Shown here: in pieces, positions 1-8,864 of the stretch
How positions within the stretch are numbered: position 1 is the first letter of the stretch
How the letters are laid out: the number at the start of each line of letters is the position of its first letter
From: Pseudonocardiales bacterium
GTDB taxonomy: Bacteria > Actinomycetota > Actinomycetes > Mycobacteriales > Jatrophihabitantaceae
DNA length: 9,947 nt
Assembly (NCBI GenBank): GCA_030840415.1
Contig: JAVEEO010000170.1
Coordinates: 1 to 9,947, forward strand
Direction of reading: 5' to 3'
Made by a program: the position numbers and the translations under genes
The notes under the pieces: generated by a model
What the model saw: only the letters and a program-made list of their open reading frames with translations
Database searches by the model: none
What the model was told of the DNA's origin: nothing

Positions 1-2552
<2,552 letters not shown>

Positions 2553-2556
<4 letters not shown>

Positions 2557-2609
2557 GGACGGCGAGCGGAGACCGGCCGAGCAGCGTGGCGAGCGGAGAC
2601 AGCCGATGA
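2553..2609 (+). CDS. Possible 18-codon coupling ORF between carB and pyrK
   Basis: This short frame encodes [18 protein letters not shown]. Its ATG (2553) overlaps the carB TGA as ATGA, and its TGA (2607) overlaps the pyrK ATG (2606) as ATGA. A good ribosome site, AGGGG at 2540-2544, lies eight bases before the start. If translated, it would pass ribosomes from carB to pyrK without a gap. Against it: the peptide is low in complexity, comes from the 27-bp repeat, and resembles no family I know. The frame could simply be a by-product of duplication. Translation is an inference. Confidence 0.3.
2595..2598 (+). promoter_or_regulatory. Ribosome binding site of pyrK
   Basis: GGAG, inside the third repeat unit, lies seven bases before the ATG at 2606. 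This supports 2606 as the pyrK start, although the first 20 or so encoded residues precede the conserved part of the family. Confidence 0.55.
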
Positions 2610-3520
2610 CTCAGGCAAGTAGCGACCAGCCGATGGCTTCCGAAACCGACCTGCCGGCCAGCGGACCGGTCCAGGAGGTCGGCGAGATCTTCGACGTCAC
2701 CCGGTTCGGCGACTACACCCAGCTGACCGTGGTGGCGCCCGGGGTGGCCCGGGCCTTCCAGCCGGGCCAGTTCGTGGCGGTGGCGGTCGGCGGGTCGCAG
2801 ACGTCGATGCTGCTGCGCCGCTCGTTCGCGCTGTACGGGGTGAAGCCCGGCAGCGAGTTCGCCGGCACCATCCAGTTCGTGGTGGCCGTGCACGGCCCGG
2901 GCACCGGGTGGCTGGCCGCCCAACGGATCGGTGCCCGCCTCGACCTGGTCGGCCCGCTCGGGGTGCCGTTCCCGATCCCGCGCGAGGCGGTGCCGGCCGT
3001 CCTGGTCGGTGGCGGCTACGGCACCGCGCCGCTGCTGCCGCTGGCCGAGCGGCTGATCGCCCTCGGCAGCGAGGTCGAGATGATCGTCGGGGCGTCCCGG
3101 GCCCACCGGCTGTTCGGCGAACTGCAGGCCAAGCGGCTGATCGGCAAGGTCACCGTCACCACCGACGACGGCTCGGCCGGCCAGTTGGGGCAGGTCACCG
3201 ACCCGCTGCCGTCGGCGATCGAGCGGCTGGGTGCCGAGATCGTCTACGCCTGCGGCCCGATGGGGATGCTGGCCGCGGTCGGCGAGGTGGCCCGAGCGCA
3301 CGCCATCCCGGCCCAGGTCGCGGTCGAGGAGGCGATGGCCTGCGGCATCGGGGTGTGCATGACCTGCGTGCTGCCGGTGCGCGGCGGTGACGGGGTGTCG
3401 CGGTTCGTCCGCTCCTGCGTGGAGGGACCGGTCTTCGAGGCCGGCCGGGTCCGCTGGGCCGACGTCGGAACGCTGCCCGCCGACCTGCACGGCGCCGATG
3501 GAATGGGAGTGGCACGGTAG
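2606..3520 (+). CDS. pyrK: Dihydroorotate dehydrogenase B, electron transfer (FAD, 2Fe-2S) subunit
   Basis: PyrK carries electrons from the FMN of PyrD through a [2Fe-2S] cluster and FAD to NAD+, forming the class 1B dihydroorotate dehydrogenase. The 304-residue protein has a ferredoxin-reductase fold. It shows a flavin-binding RRSF at residues 71-74, a glycine-rich GPGTGWL near 98-103, the nucleotide-binding GGGYGTAP at 135-142 and the NAD-domain CGPMGM at 216-221. At the C-terminal end is the cluster motif with Cys246, Cys251, Cys254 and Cys271 (CX4C, X2C, then a fourth Cys), which is diagnostic of PyrK. It is longer than the usual 250-260 residues because of about 20 extra residues at the start and a tail of about 30 after the last Cys. 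The TAG stop is followed directly by the pyrD ATG, as expected for partner subunits made in equal amounts. Confidence 0.93.
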   Translation: MTQASSDQPMASETDLPASGPVQEVGEIFDVTRFGDYTQLTVVAPGVARAFQPGQFVAVAVGGSQTSMLLRRSFALYGVKPGSEFAGTIQFVVAVHGPGTGWLAAQRIGARLDLVGPLGVPFPIPREAVPAVLVGGGYGTAPLLPLAERLIALGSEVEMIVGASRAHRLFGELQAKRLIGKVTVTTDDGSAGQLGQVTDPLPSAIERLGAEIVYACGPMGMLAAVGEVARAHAIPAQVAVEEAMACGIGVCMTCVLPVRGGDGVSRFVRSCVEGPVFEAGRVRWADVGTLPADLHGADGMGVAR

Positions 3521-4492
3521 ATGGCTGATCTGCGGACCTCACTCGGGCGGCTGCGGCTGCCCAACCCGGTGCTCACCGCGTCCGGCTGCGCGGCGGCGGG
3601 CAAGGAGCTGAGCCAGTTCTTCGACCTGACCGAACTCGGCGGCATCGTCACCAAGTCGATCATGCTGCGGGCCCGATCCGGCCGGCCGACCCCGCGGATG
3701 GCCGAGACGCCCAGCGGGATGCTGAACTCGATCGGGCTGCAGGGCCCGGGCATCGACTCGTTCCTGGCCCACGACCTGCCCTGGCTGCGAGGTACCGGCG
3801 CGCGGGCGGTGGTGTCCATCGCCGGCGGGCACACCGACGAGTACGTGGCGCTGGCCAAGCGGCTCTACAACCATCCGGTTGACCTGATCGAGGTCAACAT
3901 CTCCTGCCCGAACGTCGAGAACCGCGGCCAGGTGTTCGCCTGCGACCCGATCGCGGCCGGCCGGGTGATCTCGGCGGTCCGGCGGGCGGCGCACCCCAAC
4001 GTGGGAGTGTTCGCCAAGCTGTCGCCGGACGTGACCGACATCGGCGTGATCGCCCGGGCGGTCACCGACGCCGGCGCGGACGGCATCTCGCTGATCAACA
4101 CCCTGCTGGGGATGGAGATCGACCTGGACACGCTGCGACCGGCGCTGGGCGGGGTGACCGGCGGGCTGTCCGGCCCGGCGGTCCGTCCGGTGGCGCTGCG
4201 CTGCGTCTGGCAGGTGCACCAGGCGGTGCCGCACCTGCCGCTGCTGGGGATGGGCGGCATCATGACCGGCCAGGACGCGCTGCGGTTCCTGCTGGCCGGC
4301 GCGTCGGCGGTGTCGGTGGGTACCGCGGTGTTCCACGACCCGACCGCGCCGATCCGCATCCTGCGCGAACTGGAGGCCGAACTGGACGCCTGCGGCTTCG
4401 CCTCGGTGACCGACGCGATCGGCTTTGCCCACAAGAGCGAGGAACAGCGGGCCGCGCTGCTGGGGGGCGCCAGCCAGTCGGTGCCGGCATGA
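3521..4492 (+). CDS. pyrD: Dihydroorotate dehydrogenase, class 1B catalytic subunit
   Basis: Oxidises dihydroorotate to orotate with FMN, the fourth step of UMP synthesis. The 323-residue TIM-barrel protein shows the conserved Lys45 (TKS), the MLNSIGLQGPG segment at 67-77, and NISCPNV at 126-132 with Cys129 as the catalytic base expected of class 1 enzymes (class 2 uses Ser). Further sites are Lys166, the INT at 192-194, GGLSGPA at 214-220 and GMGGI at 243-247 for FMN phosphate. There is no N-terminal membrane helix, so it should be soluble, unlike the quinone-linked class 2 enzyme. The adjacent pyrK decides class 1B over 1A. The start follows the pyrK stop with no gap; GGGAG at 3505-3509 is a rather distant ribosome site, so coupling probably helps. 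Confidence 0.95.
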   Translation: MADLRTSLGRLRLPNPVLTASGCAAAGKELSQFFDLTELGGIVTKSIMLRARSGRPTPRMAETPSGMLNSIGLQGPGIDSFLAHDLPWLRGTGARAVVSIAGGHTDEYVALAKRLYNHPVDLIEVNISCPNVENRGQVFACDPIAAGRVISAVRRAAHPNVGVFAKLSPDVTDIGVIARAVTDAGADGISLINTLLGMEIDLDTLRPALGGVTGGLSGPAVRPVALRCVWQVHQAVPHLPLLGMGGIMTGQDALRFLLAGASAVSVGTAVFHDPTAPIRILRELEAELDACGFASVTDAIGFAHKSEEQRAALLGGASQSVPA

Positions 4493-5355
4493 TCGCGGCT
4501 GCCGCAGATGTGCCGGACGCCGAACCGGCAAGCTTCGGAGCGCGGCTGTCCACCGCGCTGGAGCGGCGGGGCGCGCTGTGCCTCGGCATCGACCCGCATG
4601 CTCAGCTGCTGGCCGAATGGGGACTGGCCGACGACCTGGCCTCGCTGGAGCGGTTCGCGCTGGGCTGCGTGGAGGCCTTCGCCGACCTGGCGCCGGTGAT
4701 CAAGCCACAGTCGGCGTTCTTCGAACGGTTCGGCTCGCGCGGCGTCGCGGTGCTGGAGCGCACCATCGCCGCCGCCCGGGCAGCCGGCGCGCTGGTGCTG
4801 CTCGACGTCAAGCGGGGCGACATCGGCTCGACCATGGCCGCCTACGCGCAGGCCTACCTGGACCCGTCCTCGGACCTGGCCGTCGACGCGATCACGCTCA
4901 GCCCGTACCTGGGGGTGGGTTCGCTGGACCCGGCCTTCGAGCTGGCCGAACGCCACGGCGCCGGGGTGTTCGTGCTGGCGCTGACCTCCAACAAGGAGGG
5001 ACCGGCCGTGCAGCATGCCAGGCTGACCGACGGCCGGACGGTGGCCCAGTCGGTGATCGACGAGCTGGCCTCGCGCAACGCCGGTGCCGAGCCGCTCGGC
5101 TCGTACGGGGTGGTGGTCGGTGCCACCATCGGCGAGTCGGTGGCGCAGTTGGGCGCGTTGAACGGGCCGTATCTGGTGCCGGGCATCGGCGCGCAGGGCG
5201 GCACCACCGCCGACGTCCGGCGGATCTTCGGCAATCATCTCGGCGCGGTGCTGCCAAGCGTGTCCCGCGAGGTGCTGCGGGCCGGCCCGGCGCTGCCGGC
5301 GCTGCGGGCCACCGCCGAGCGGGCGATCGAGGATTTCCTTTTCCTGCGAAGCTGA
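4489..5355 (+). CDS. pyrF: Orotidine 5'-phosphate decarboxylase
   Basis: Decarboxylates OMP to UMP, the last step of the pathway. The 288-residue protein is the longer type seen in actinobacteria and some other groups. It shows the substrate-binding LGIDPH near 32-37, VIKPQSAFFE at 70-79, and the catalytic LLDVKRGDIGST at 104-115 with Asp106, Lys108 and Asp111 forming the charged Asp-Lys-Asp set. PGIGAQGG lies near the C-terminal phosphate site. The ATG overlaps the pyrD TGA (ATGA). No good ribosome site lies at the right distance, since the G-run at 4462-4467 is over 20 bases away, so translation is probably coupled to pyrD. It is the last gene of the run; pyrE, needed between PyrD and PyrF, is not in the window. 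Confidence 0.96.
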   Translation: MIAAAADVPDAEPASFGARLSTALERRGALCLGIDPHAQLLAEWGLADDLASLERFALGCVEAFADLAPVIKPQSAFFERFGSRGVAVLERTIAAARAAGALVLLDVKRGDIGSTMAAYAQAYLDPSSDLAVDAITLSPYLGVGSLDPAFELAERHGAGVFVLALTSNKEGPAVQHARLTDGRTVAQSVIDELASRNAGAEPLGSYGVVVGATIGESVAQLGALNGPYLVPGIGAQGGTTADVRRIFGNHLGAVLPSVSREVLRAGPALPALRATAERAIEDFLFLRS

Positions 5356-5367
5356 ATGTCGAGCTTC
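5348..5367. terminator. Weak hairpin between converging pyrF and the minus-strand gene
   Basis: GAAGCT (5348-5353) and AGCTTC (5362-5367) can pair as a six-base stem around an eight-base loop. The hairpin spans the pyrF stop and reaches the stop codon of the opposite gene. There is no U-run and the stem is short, so any role as a two-way terminator is tentative. Confidence 0.3.
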
Positions 5368-5852
5368 TAACAGGGAGTGGCTGAACTCAGCGGGACGTCC
5401 ACCGGCGCCGATGCCTTGGCCGCCGCGTCCACCAGGCACCGTCGGGCGCTTCCTGCCGCCGGATCGCTTGTCACGGCATAGCCGGCGGACTCGCCGGGAC
5501 CCCAGTAGACCTGCTCCGCCGTCGCCTTGCCGGGTCGCACGGTGATCCAGTCGAAGTGGCTGTCCAGCCGGGCACAGCCGAGATCTGAGCACAGGTGGAC
5601 GTACAGCGCGGCCGGTGAGTCGTTGCGCAGCGAGTAGCCGTTGTAGTTCATCGAATCGGTCGGGTCGAGCGAGTGACCGCCACGCTCGGCAGCGGCTTCC
5701 AGGCCGGAGAGCAGCGTCGCACCCAGCGCGCCGGTCGCCAACAGGGCGGTGAGCGCCTTGTTACGTCGCACCCAGCGCCGGGCGTTGCCGGCCGACCGCC
5801 GGGCAACCGCAACGGCCGATCGGTCTCTCTGCTGGCGCCAACGCTGCTGCAC
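5367..5852 (-). CDS. Membrane-anchored or secreted protein of unknown function with four extracytoplasmic Cys
   Basis: I do not recognise the family with confidence. The 161-residue reading has an Arg-rich N-terminus, one hydrophobic segment (about residues 34-51, ALTALLATGALGATLLSG), then an exported domain of about 110 residues. That domain has four cysteines: an HLCSDLGC pair, one in RRCLVD, and a C-terminal Cys, so two disulfides are possible. The pattern NDSP..LYVHLCSDLGC....PG resembles small exported actinobacterial proteins seen from memory; this is only a hint. The start is uncertain. GTG at 5852 gives 161 residues, but its first codons include AGA and CGA, unusual for this genome. 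GTG at 5771 gives 134 residues starting MRRNKAL, a classic signal-peptide shape ending near LEAAA. Neither has a clear ribosome site. The gene converges on pyrF and diverges from the small membrane gene at 5912. Confidence 0.7.
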   Translation of the reverse strand: MQQRWRQQRDRSAVAVARRSAGNARRWVRRNKALTALLATGALGATLLSGLEAAAERGGHSLDPTDSMNYNGYSLRNDSPAALYVHLCSDLGCARLDSHFDWITVRPGKATAEQVYWGPGESAGYAVTSDPAAGSARRCLVDAAAKASAPVDVPLSSATPC

Positions 5853-5868
5853 GGCATGATCATTGCCG
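5852..5868. promoter_or_regulatory. 17-bp inverted repeat in a divergent promoter region
   Basis: CGGCATGATCATTGCCG has five-base arms, CGGCA and TGCCG, around TGATCAT; ATGATCAT inside it is itself a perfect palindrome. It lies between two divergent genes and touches the GTG at 5852. On the minus strand, AATGAT (5865-5860) sits as a -10 placed to give a near-leaderless start at 5852. On the plus strand, CATGAT (5855-5860) could be a -10 for the gene at 5912. It may be a promoter pair or an operator; this is inferred from position and symmetry alone. Confidence 0.3.
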
Positions 5869-5900
5869 ACAGTGATGAGGATGCGGGAGATCGGCGACGA

Positions 5901-5904
5901 AGGG
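5901..5904 (+). promoter_or_regulatory. Ribosome binding site deciding the GTG start at 5912
   Basis: AGGG within GAAGGGA lies seven bases before GTG 5912. This favours that start over the ATG at 5905, which is in another frame and overlaps the end of the site. Confidence 0.5.
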
Positions 5905-5911
5905 ATGGCCT

Positions 5912-6160
5912 GTGCCGCGGTGGTGTCGCAGGGTCCGACTGGTCGGAGTTGCGATGATCGCTGCCGGCGTCGTGGCCATCGTGATCACGTATCCCTACAT
6001 CAGCGGGGAACCCGGCTCGGCGGCCGAGAGTGACCTTCCTGATCCGGCGTGGACCAGGATGCTTGGCGGCATCGGCACCGGGCTGATGGTCGTGGGGCTG
6101 CTGGTGCTGCTGGCTCTCACCGTGCATCGGCTGCTGGCCAGGCGCCGGCCGCGCCGCTGA
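5912..6160 (+). CDS. Small membrane protein with two predicted transmembrane segments
   Basis: This is an 82-residue protein of unknown function. It begins with a basic stretch (PRWCRRVR), followed by a first hydrophobic helix (about residues 9-28), a short acidic and proline-containing loop (about 31-47), a second hydrophobic helix (about 50-73), and a basic tail (RRRPRR). The positive charges at both ends suggest both termini are cytoplasmic, with the loop outside. The GTG start has a well-placed AGGG. It diverges from the exported-protein gene and is followed after 52 bases by mihF, which has its own promoter candidate, so it may be a separate transcript. No family was recognised. It could act with its divergent neighbour in the envelope, but only position suggests this. 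Confidence 0.65.
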   Translation: MPRWCRRVRLVGVAMIAAGVVAIVITYPYISGEPGSAAESDLPDPAWTRMLGGIGTGLMVVGLLVLLALTVHRLLARRRPRR

Positions 6161-6199
6161 AACCCGAGCCGCTGAACGATCTCGGTGCACCGACAGCGG

Positions 6200-6212
6200 T
6201 AGCGTGGCCGGT
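6200..6212 (+). promoter_or_regulatory. Leaderless-type -10 promoter element of mihF
   Basis: TAGCGT at 6200-6205 fits the actinobacterial -10 pattern TANNNT and is followed by seven bases and then ATG at 6213. This spacing puts the transcript start at or next to the A of the ATG, as in leaderless mRNAs. No Shine-Dalgarno sequence is present, which agrees. A good -35 box is not visible. Confidence 0.5.
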
Positions 6213-6548
6213 ATGGCCGAGGTTCCCCGTCTCAGCGCGGAGCAGCGGGCGGCAGCGCTCACTGTGGCCATCGCCGGCCGGGCCGTGCGGGCCCAGGCCC
6301 GGGCCGAGCTCAAGGCCGGCCGGCTCAGCCTCGCCGCGTTGCTGGAGCAGGCCGGCACCGATCCCCGGCTCGCCTCGATGCGGGTGCCGGACCTGCTGGC
6401 CGCGCTGCCCGGCTACGGCAAGGTGCGGGCTGCTGCGCTGCTGACCGAACTGGGCATCGCCGAATCGCGCCGGATCCGCGGATTGGGCCCTCGTCAGCGC
6501 GCCGCGTTACTCCAACGAATCGAGCAGGCGGCACAATCGCGGTCATGA
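6213..6548 (+). CDS. mihF: Integration host factor, actinobacterial type (mIHF)
   Basis: Nucleoid-associated DNA-binding protein found in Actinomycetota; the mycobacterial member was found as the host factor for phage L5 integration, and the Streptomyces homologue affects nucleoid structure and development. The 111-residue protein has the family pattern: N-terminal [10 protein letters not shown], a helical region with ARAELKAG, then [22 protein letters not shown], a helix-two-turn-helix that contacts DNA, and the basic end [16 protein letters not shown] prefer ATG 6213 over the in-frame GTG at 6204, because the family begins M-x-x-P-x-L just before the EQR motif and because of the leaderless promoter spacing. 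The gene overlaps gmk by ATGA. Its place between the pyr genes and gmk matches the usual actinobacterial order. Confidence 0.93.
   Translation: MAEVPRLSAEQRAAALTVAIAGRAVRAQARAELKAGRLSLAALLEQAGTDPRLASMRVPDLLAALPGYGKVRAAALLTELGIAESRRIRGLGPRQRAALLQRIEQAAQSRS
6532..6544 (+). promoter_or_regulatory. Possible internal promoter before gmk
   Basis: CACAAT at 6532-6537 matches four of the six bases of TATAAT and is seven bases from ATG 6545, the same geometry as the mihF promoter. No ribosome site is well placed for 6545. It could drive a leaderless gmk transcript inside the end of mihF. The evidence is weak. Confidence 0.22.
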
Positions 6549-7132
6549 CCGGATCAGTCGAGGACCCCATGGTTTCGCCCGCCCGCCTCACCGTCCTGTC
6601 GGGACCGTCCGGGGTGGGCAAGGGCACCGTGGTGGCCGAGGTGCGCCGGCTGTTCCCGCACGTCTGGGTGTCGGTCTCGTGCACCACCCGCCGGCCGCGG
6701 CAGGGCGAGGCGGACGGAGTGCAGTACCACTTCGTCAGCGAGGCCCAGTTCGACGAGCTGATCGCCACCGACCGGCTGCTGGAGTACGCCACCTTCGCCG
6801 GCAACCGCTACGGCACCCCGCGCCGGCCCGTCGAGCAGCACCTGGCCGCCGGTCGGCCGACGTTGCTGGAGATCGAGCTGCAGGGTGCCCGGCAGGTGCG
6901 GCAGCGGATGCCCGAGGCCCAGTTCGTGTTCCTGGCCCCGCCGTCGGAGGGCGAGCTGCGCGACCGGCTGACCGGCCGGGGCACCGAGACCGACGACATG
7001 ATCGAGGCCAGGCTGACCCGGGCCCGGGACGAGCTCGAGGCGCACGACGAGTTCGACGTGGTGGTGATCAACGACGACGTCGAGCGCGCCGCCGCCGAGG
7101 TGGTGTCACTGCTGTCCGCCGCGATGGCCTAG
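6545..7132 (+). CDS. gmk: Guanylate kinase
   Basis: Phosphorylates GMP to GDP with ATP, a step for GTP, dGTP and ppGpp pools. The 195-residue protein has the P-loop GPSGVGKGT at 20-28 (Lys26), the GMP-binding stretch [19 protein letters not shown] at 46-64, [14 protein letters not shown] at 79-92, [12 protein letters not shown] at 107-118 and the lid segment RLTGRGTE at 141-148. Length and motif order are normal. The ATG at 6545 overlaps the mihF TGA. A second Met at residue 9 (nt 6569), with GAGG at 6560-6563, is a possible alternative start and would still keep the P-loop. The gene ends 14 bases before the converging pntB stop. In many actinobacteria rpoZ follows directly, but here it does not. 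Confidence 0.96.
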   Translation: MTGSVEDPMVSPARLTVLSGPSGVGKGTVVAEVRRLFPHVWVSVSCTTRRPRQGEADGVQYHFVSEAQFDELIATDRLLEYATFAGNRYGTPRRPVEQHLAAGRPTLLEIELQGARQVRQRMPEAQFVFLAPPSEGELRDRLTGRGTETDDMIEARLTRARDELEAHDEFDVVVINDDVERAAAEVVSLLSAAMA

Positions 7133-7146
7133 GCGCTCGGTCACGC

Positions 7147-8541
7147 TCAGTCGACCTGCTTGACCGCCCCCACCAGCTCGGCCAGCCCTTTCTTGGCGTC
7201 GCTGAACAGCATGCTGGTCTTCGGGTCGCCGTAGAGCTCGTTGTCGATGCCGGCGTAGCCCGAGGCCATCGAGCGCTTGATGACGATGATGCTGCGAGCG
7301 TGGTCGACGTCCAGGATCGGCATGCCGGACACCGCGTTGCCGGGCCGGCGGGCGGCCGGGTTGGTCACGTCGTTGGCACCGATGATCAGCGCAACGTCGG
7401 TCCGGTCGAACTCCGGGTTGACGTCCTCCATCTCGCGCAACTGGTCGTAGGGCACGTTGGCCTCGGCCAGCAGCACGTTCATGTGACCGGGCATCCGGCC
7501 GGCCACCGGGTGGATCGCGTAGGACACCTCGATGCCCCGGCTCTCCAGCAGCTCACCGAGCTCGCGCACCTCGTGCTGGGCCTGCGCCGCGGCCAGGCCG
7601 TAGCCGGGGACCACGATCACCTTGCTGGCATAGGCCAGTTGCAGGGCCGCGTCGTCGATGGCGATCGACTTCACCGAGCCTCCGCCGGCGGGACCGACGT
7701 CGATGCCGGTGGCGCCGGTGCCGAACCCGCCGGCCATGATGCTGAGCACCGAGCGGTTCATGGCATCGGCCATCAGCTTGGTCAGGATGCCACCGGACGC
7801 GCCGACCAGCGCACCGGCGATGGTCAGGGTGGCGTTCTCCAGCACGAAGCCGGCCATCGCCACCGCGGTGCCGGTGAAGGCGTTGAGCAGCGAGATGACC
7901 ACCGGCATGTCCGCGCCGCCGATCGGCAGCACCATCCCGATGCCCAGCCCCAGCGCGGCGATCAGCACCAGGCCCAGCAGCCAGGGGTTGTGCGCACCGG
8001 CGATCACCGCGATGCCGGCCGCCACCGCGACCACGGCCAGCGCGGCCGACACCAGCCGCGAGCCGGGGAAGTTGACCGGCTGGCTCCAGTAGCCCTGCAG
8101 TTTCGCCGCGGCGATCAGCGAACCGGAGAAGGTCACGCCGCCGATCAGCACGTCCAGGACGCCCGCGGTCGCGATGCCTGCCGAGACGTGGCTGTCGTGC
8201 TGGTAGTCGGCCAGCGCGATCAACGCCGCCGCACCGCCGCCGACGGCGTTGAACAGGCTGACCAGTTGTGGCATCTGGGTCATCGCGACGGCGCGCGCGG
8301 AGTACAGCCCGGCGCCCGAGCCGATCAGCGCGCCACAGACCAGCACCAGCCAGCGGGTGGCGCTCATGGTGCCGCCGTCGGCCACCGACACCAGCACCGC
8401 GATGATCGCGACCAGCATGCCGCAGGCGGACAGCTGGTTGCCGCGCCGGGCGGTGGCGGGGGAGTTCATCAGGTGCAGGCCGAGCACGAAGGCGACCGCG
8501 CCGAACAGCGAGGCCAGCCGGACGCCGTTGTCCACGCTCAT
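7147..8541 (-). CDS. pntB: NAD(P) transhydrogenase subunit beta
   Basis: Membrane and NADP(H)-binding subunit of the proton-translocating transhydrogenase, which uses the proton gradient to reduce NADP+ with NADH. The protein has 464 residues; the E. coli subunit is 462. Residues about 1-280 form the membrane domain (dII) with many hydrophobic helices and conserved stretches such as MTQMPQLVSLFN (87-98) and IGGADMPVVISLLNAFTG (207-224). Residues about 290-464 form the NADP domain (dIII), with VPGYGLAAAQAQ at 311-322, HPVAGRMPGHMN at 344-355, GANDVTNPAAR at 388-398 and KRSMASGYAGIDNELY at 422-437. Asn98 stands where E. coli has the proton-path His91. The ATG overlaps the pntAB TGA, and GAGGG at 8555-8551 is a good ribosome site. 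Confidence 0.97.
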   Translation of the reverse strand: MSVDNGVRLASLFGAVAFVLGLHLMNSPATARRGNQLSACGMLVAIIAVLVSVADGGTMSATRWLVLVCGALIGSGAGLYSARAVAMTQMPQLVSLFNAVGGGAAALIALADYQHDSHVSAGIATAGVLDVLIGGVTFSGSLIAAAKLQGYWSQPVNFPGSRLVSAALAVVAVAAGIAVIAGAHNPWLLGLVLIAALGLGIGMVLPIGGADMPVVISLLNAFTGTAVAMAGFVLENATLTIAGALVGASGGILTKLMADAMNRSVLSIMAGGFGTGATGIDVGPAGGGSVKSIAIDDAALQLAYASKVIVVPGYGLAAAQAQHEVRELGELLESRGIEVSYAIHPVAGRMPGHMNVLLAEANVPYDQLREMEDVNPEFDRTDVALIIGANDVTNPAARRPGNAVSGMPILDVDHARSIIVIKRSMASGYAGIDNELYGDPKTSMLFSDAKKGLAELVGAVKQVD

Positions 8542-8864
8542 GCGGTCTCGCCCTCAACAGCCTTGGCAGGCGCGGCCGGGACGGGGCGTCTGCGGAACAT
8601 CTGCAGCATCCGGTCGGTGACCGCGTAGCCGCCGACCACGTTGGCCGCGCCGAAGGCCGCCGCCACGAAGGTCAGCACATAGCCGAACGGTCCGTCGACG
8701 AACGAGGACAGGATCACCACACCGACAAGCACCACCCCGTGGATGGAGTTGGCCCCCGACATCAGCGGGGTATGCAGGGTTGCCGGCACCTTGCTGATCA
8801 CCTCGAAGCCGACCAGCAGGGCCAGGACGAAGATCGTCAGGTTGCCGATGAATCCCTGGGTCAT
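8538..8864 (-). CDS. pntAB: NAD(P) transhydrogenase subunit alpha, part 2 (membrane)
   Basis: Short membrane subunit equal to the C-terminal membrane part of the single-chain E. coli PntA. Splitting alpha into two genes occurs in Rhodospirillum rubrum, Thermus and mycobacteria. The 108-residue protein has three hydrophobic segments and the hallmark FEVISKVPATLHTPLMSGAN (residues 20-39), followed by SIHG with His42. A basic tail, FRRRP, follows the last helix. The ATG overlaps the pntAA TGA, and GGAAGGG at 8879-8873 lies eight bases upstream, a strong ribosome site. It joins PntB to form the proton channel of the complex. Confidence 0.96.
   Translation of the reverse strand: MTQGFIGNLTIFVLALLVGFEVISKVPATLHTPLMSGANSIHGVVLVGVVILSSFVDGPFGYVLTFVAAAFGAANVVGGYAVTDRMLQMFRRRPVPAAPAKAVEGETA

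Noticed and set aside
2557..2605. Riboswitch or PyrR-type attenuator in the carB-pyrK gap
   Set aside because: The gap is only 49 bases and is filled by the repeat. No anti-terminator or terminator stem is visible, and a pyr leader would be expected before the first gene of the operon, outside the window.
3865..5592. 575-codon open frame on the - strand, antisense to pyrD and pyrF
   Set aside because: Its composition is that of an antisense shadow, no domain is recognisable, and it also overlaps the more plausible minus-strand gene at 5367-5852 in another frame.
5648..6358. 236-codon open frame on the - strand across the divergent region
   Set aside because: It overlaps the 5912 gene and mihF in antisense, has no recognisable motif, and has Arg/Pro/Ser-rich shadow composition.
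7127..7134. Palindrome GCCTAGGC at the gmk stop as a terminator
   Set aside because: Eight bases with no loop and no U-run cannot form a useful hairpin; it is probably chance.
6679..8628. 649-codon open frame on the + strand, across gmk and antisense to pntB
   Set aside because: The translation is Arg/His/Gly/Gln-rich low-complexity sequence typical of a GC-rich shadow frame. Both gmk and pntB carry full sets of family motifs in their own frames.
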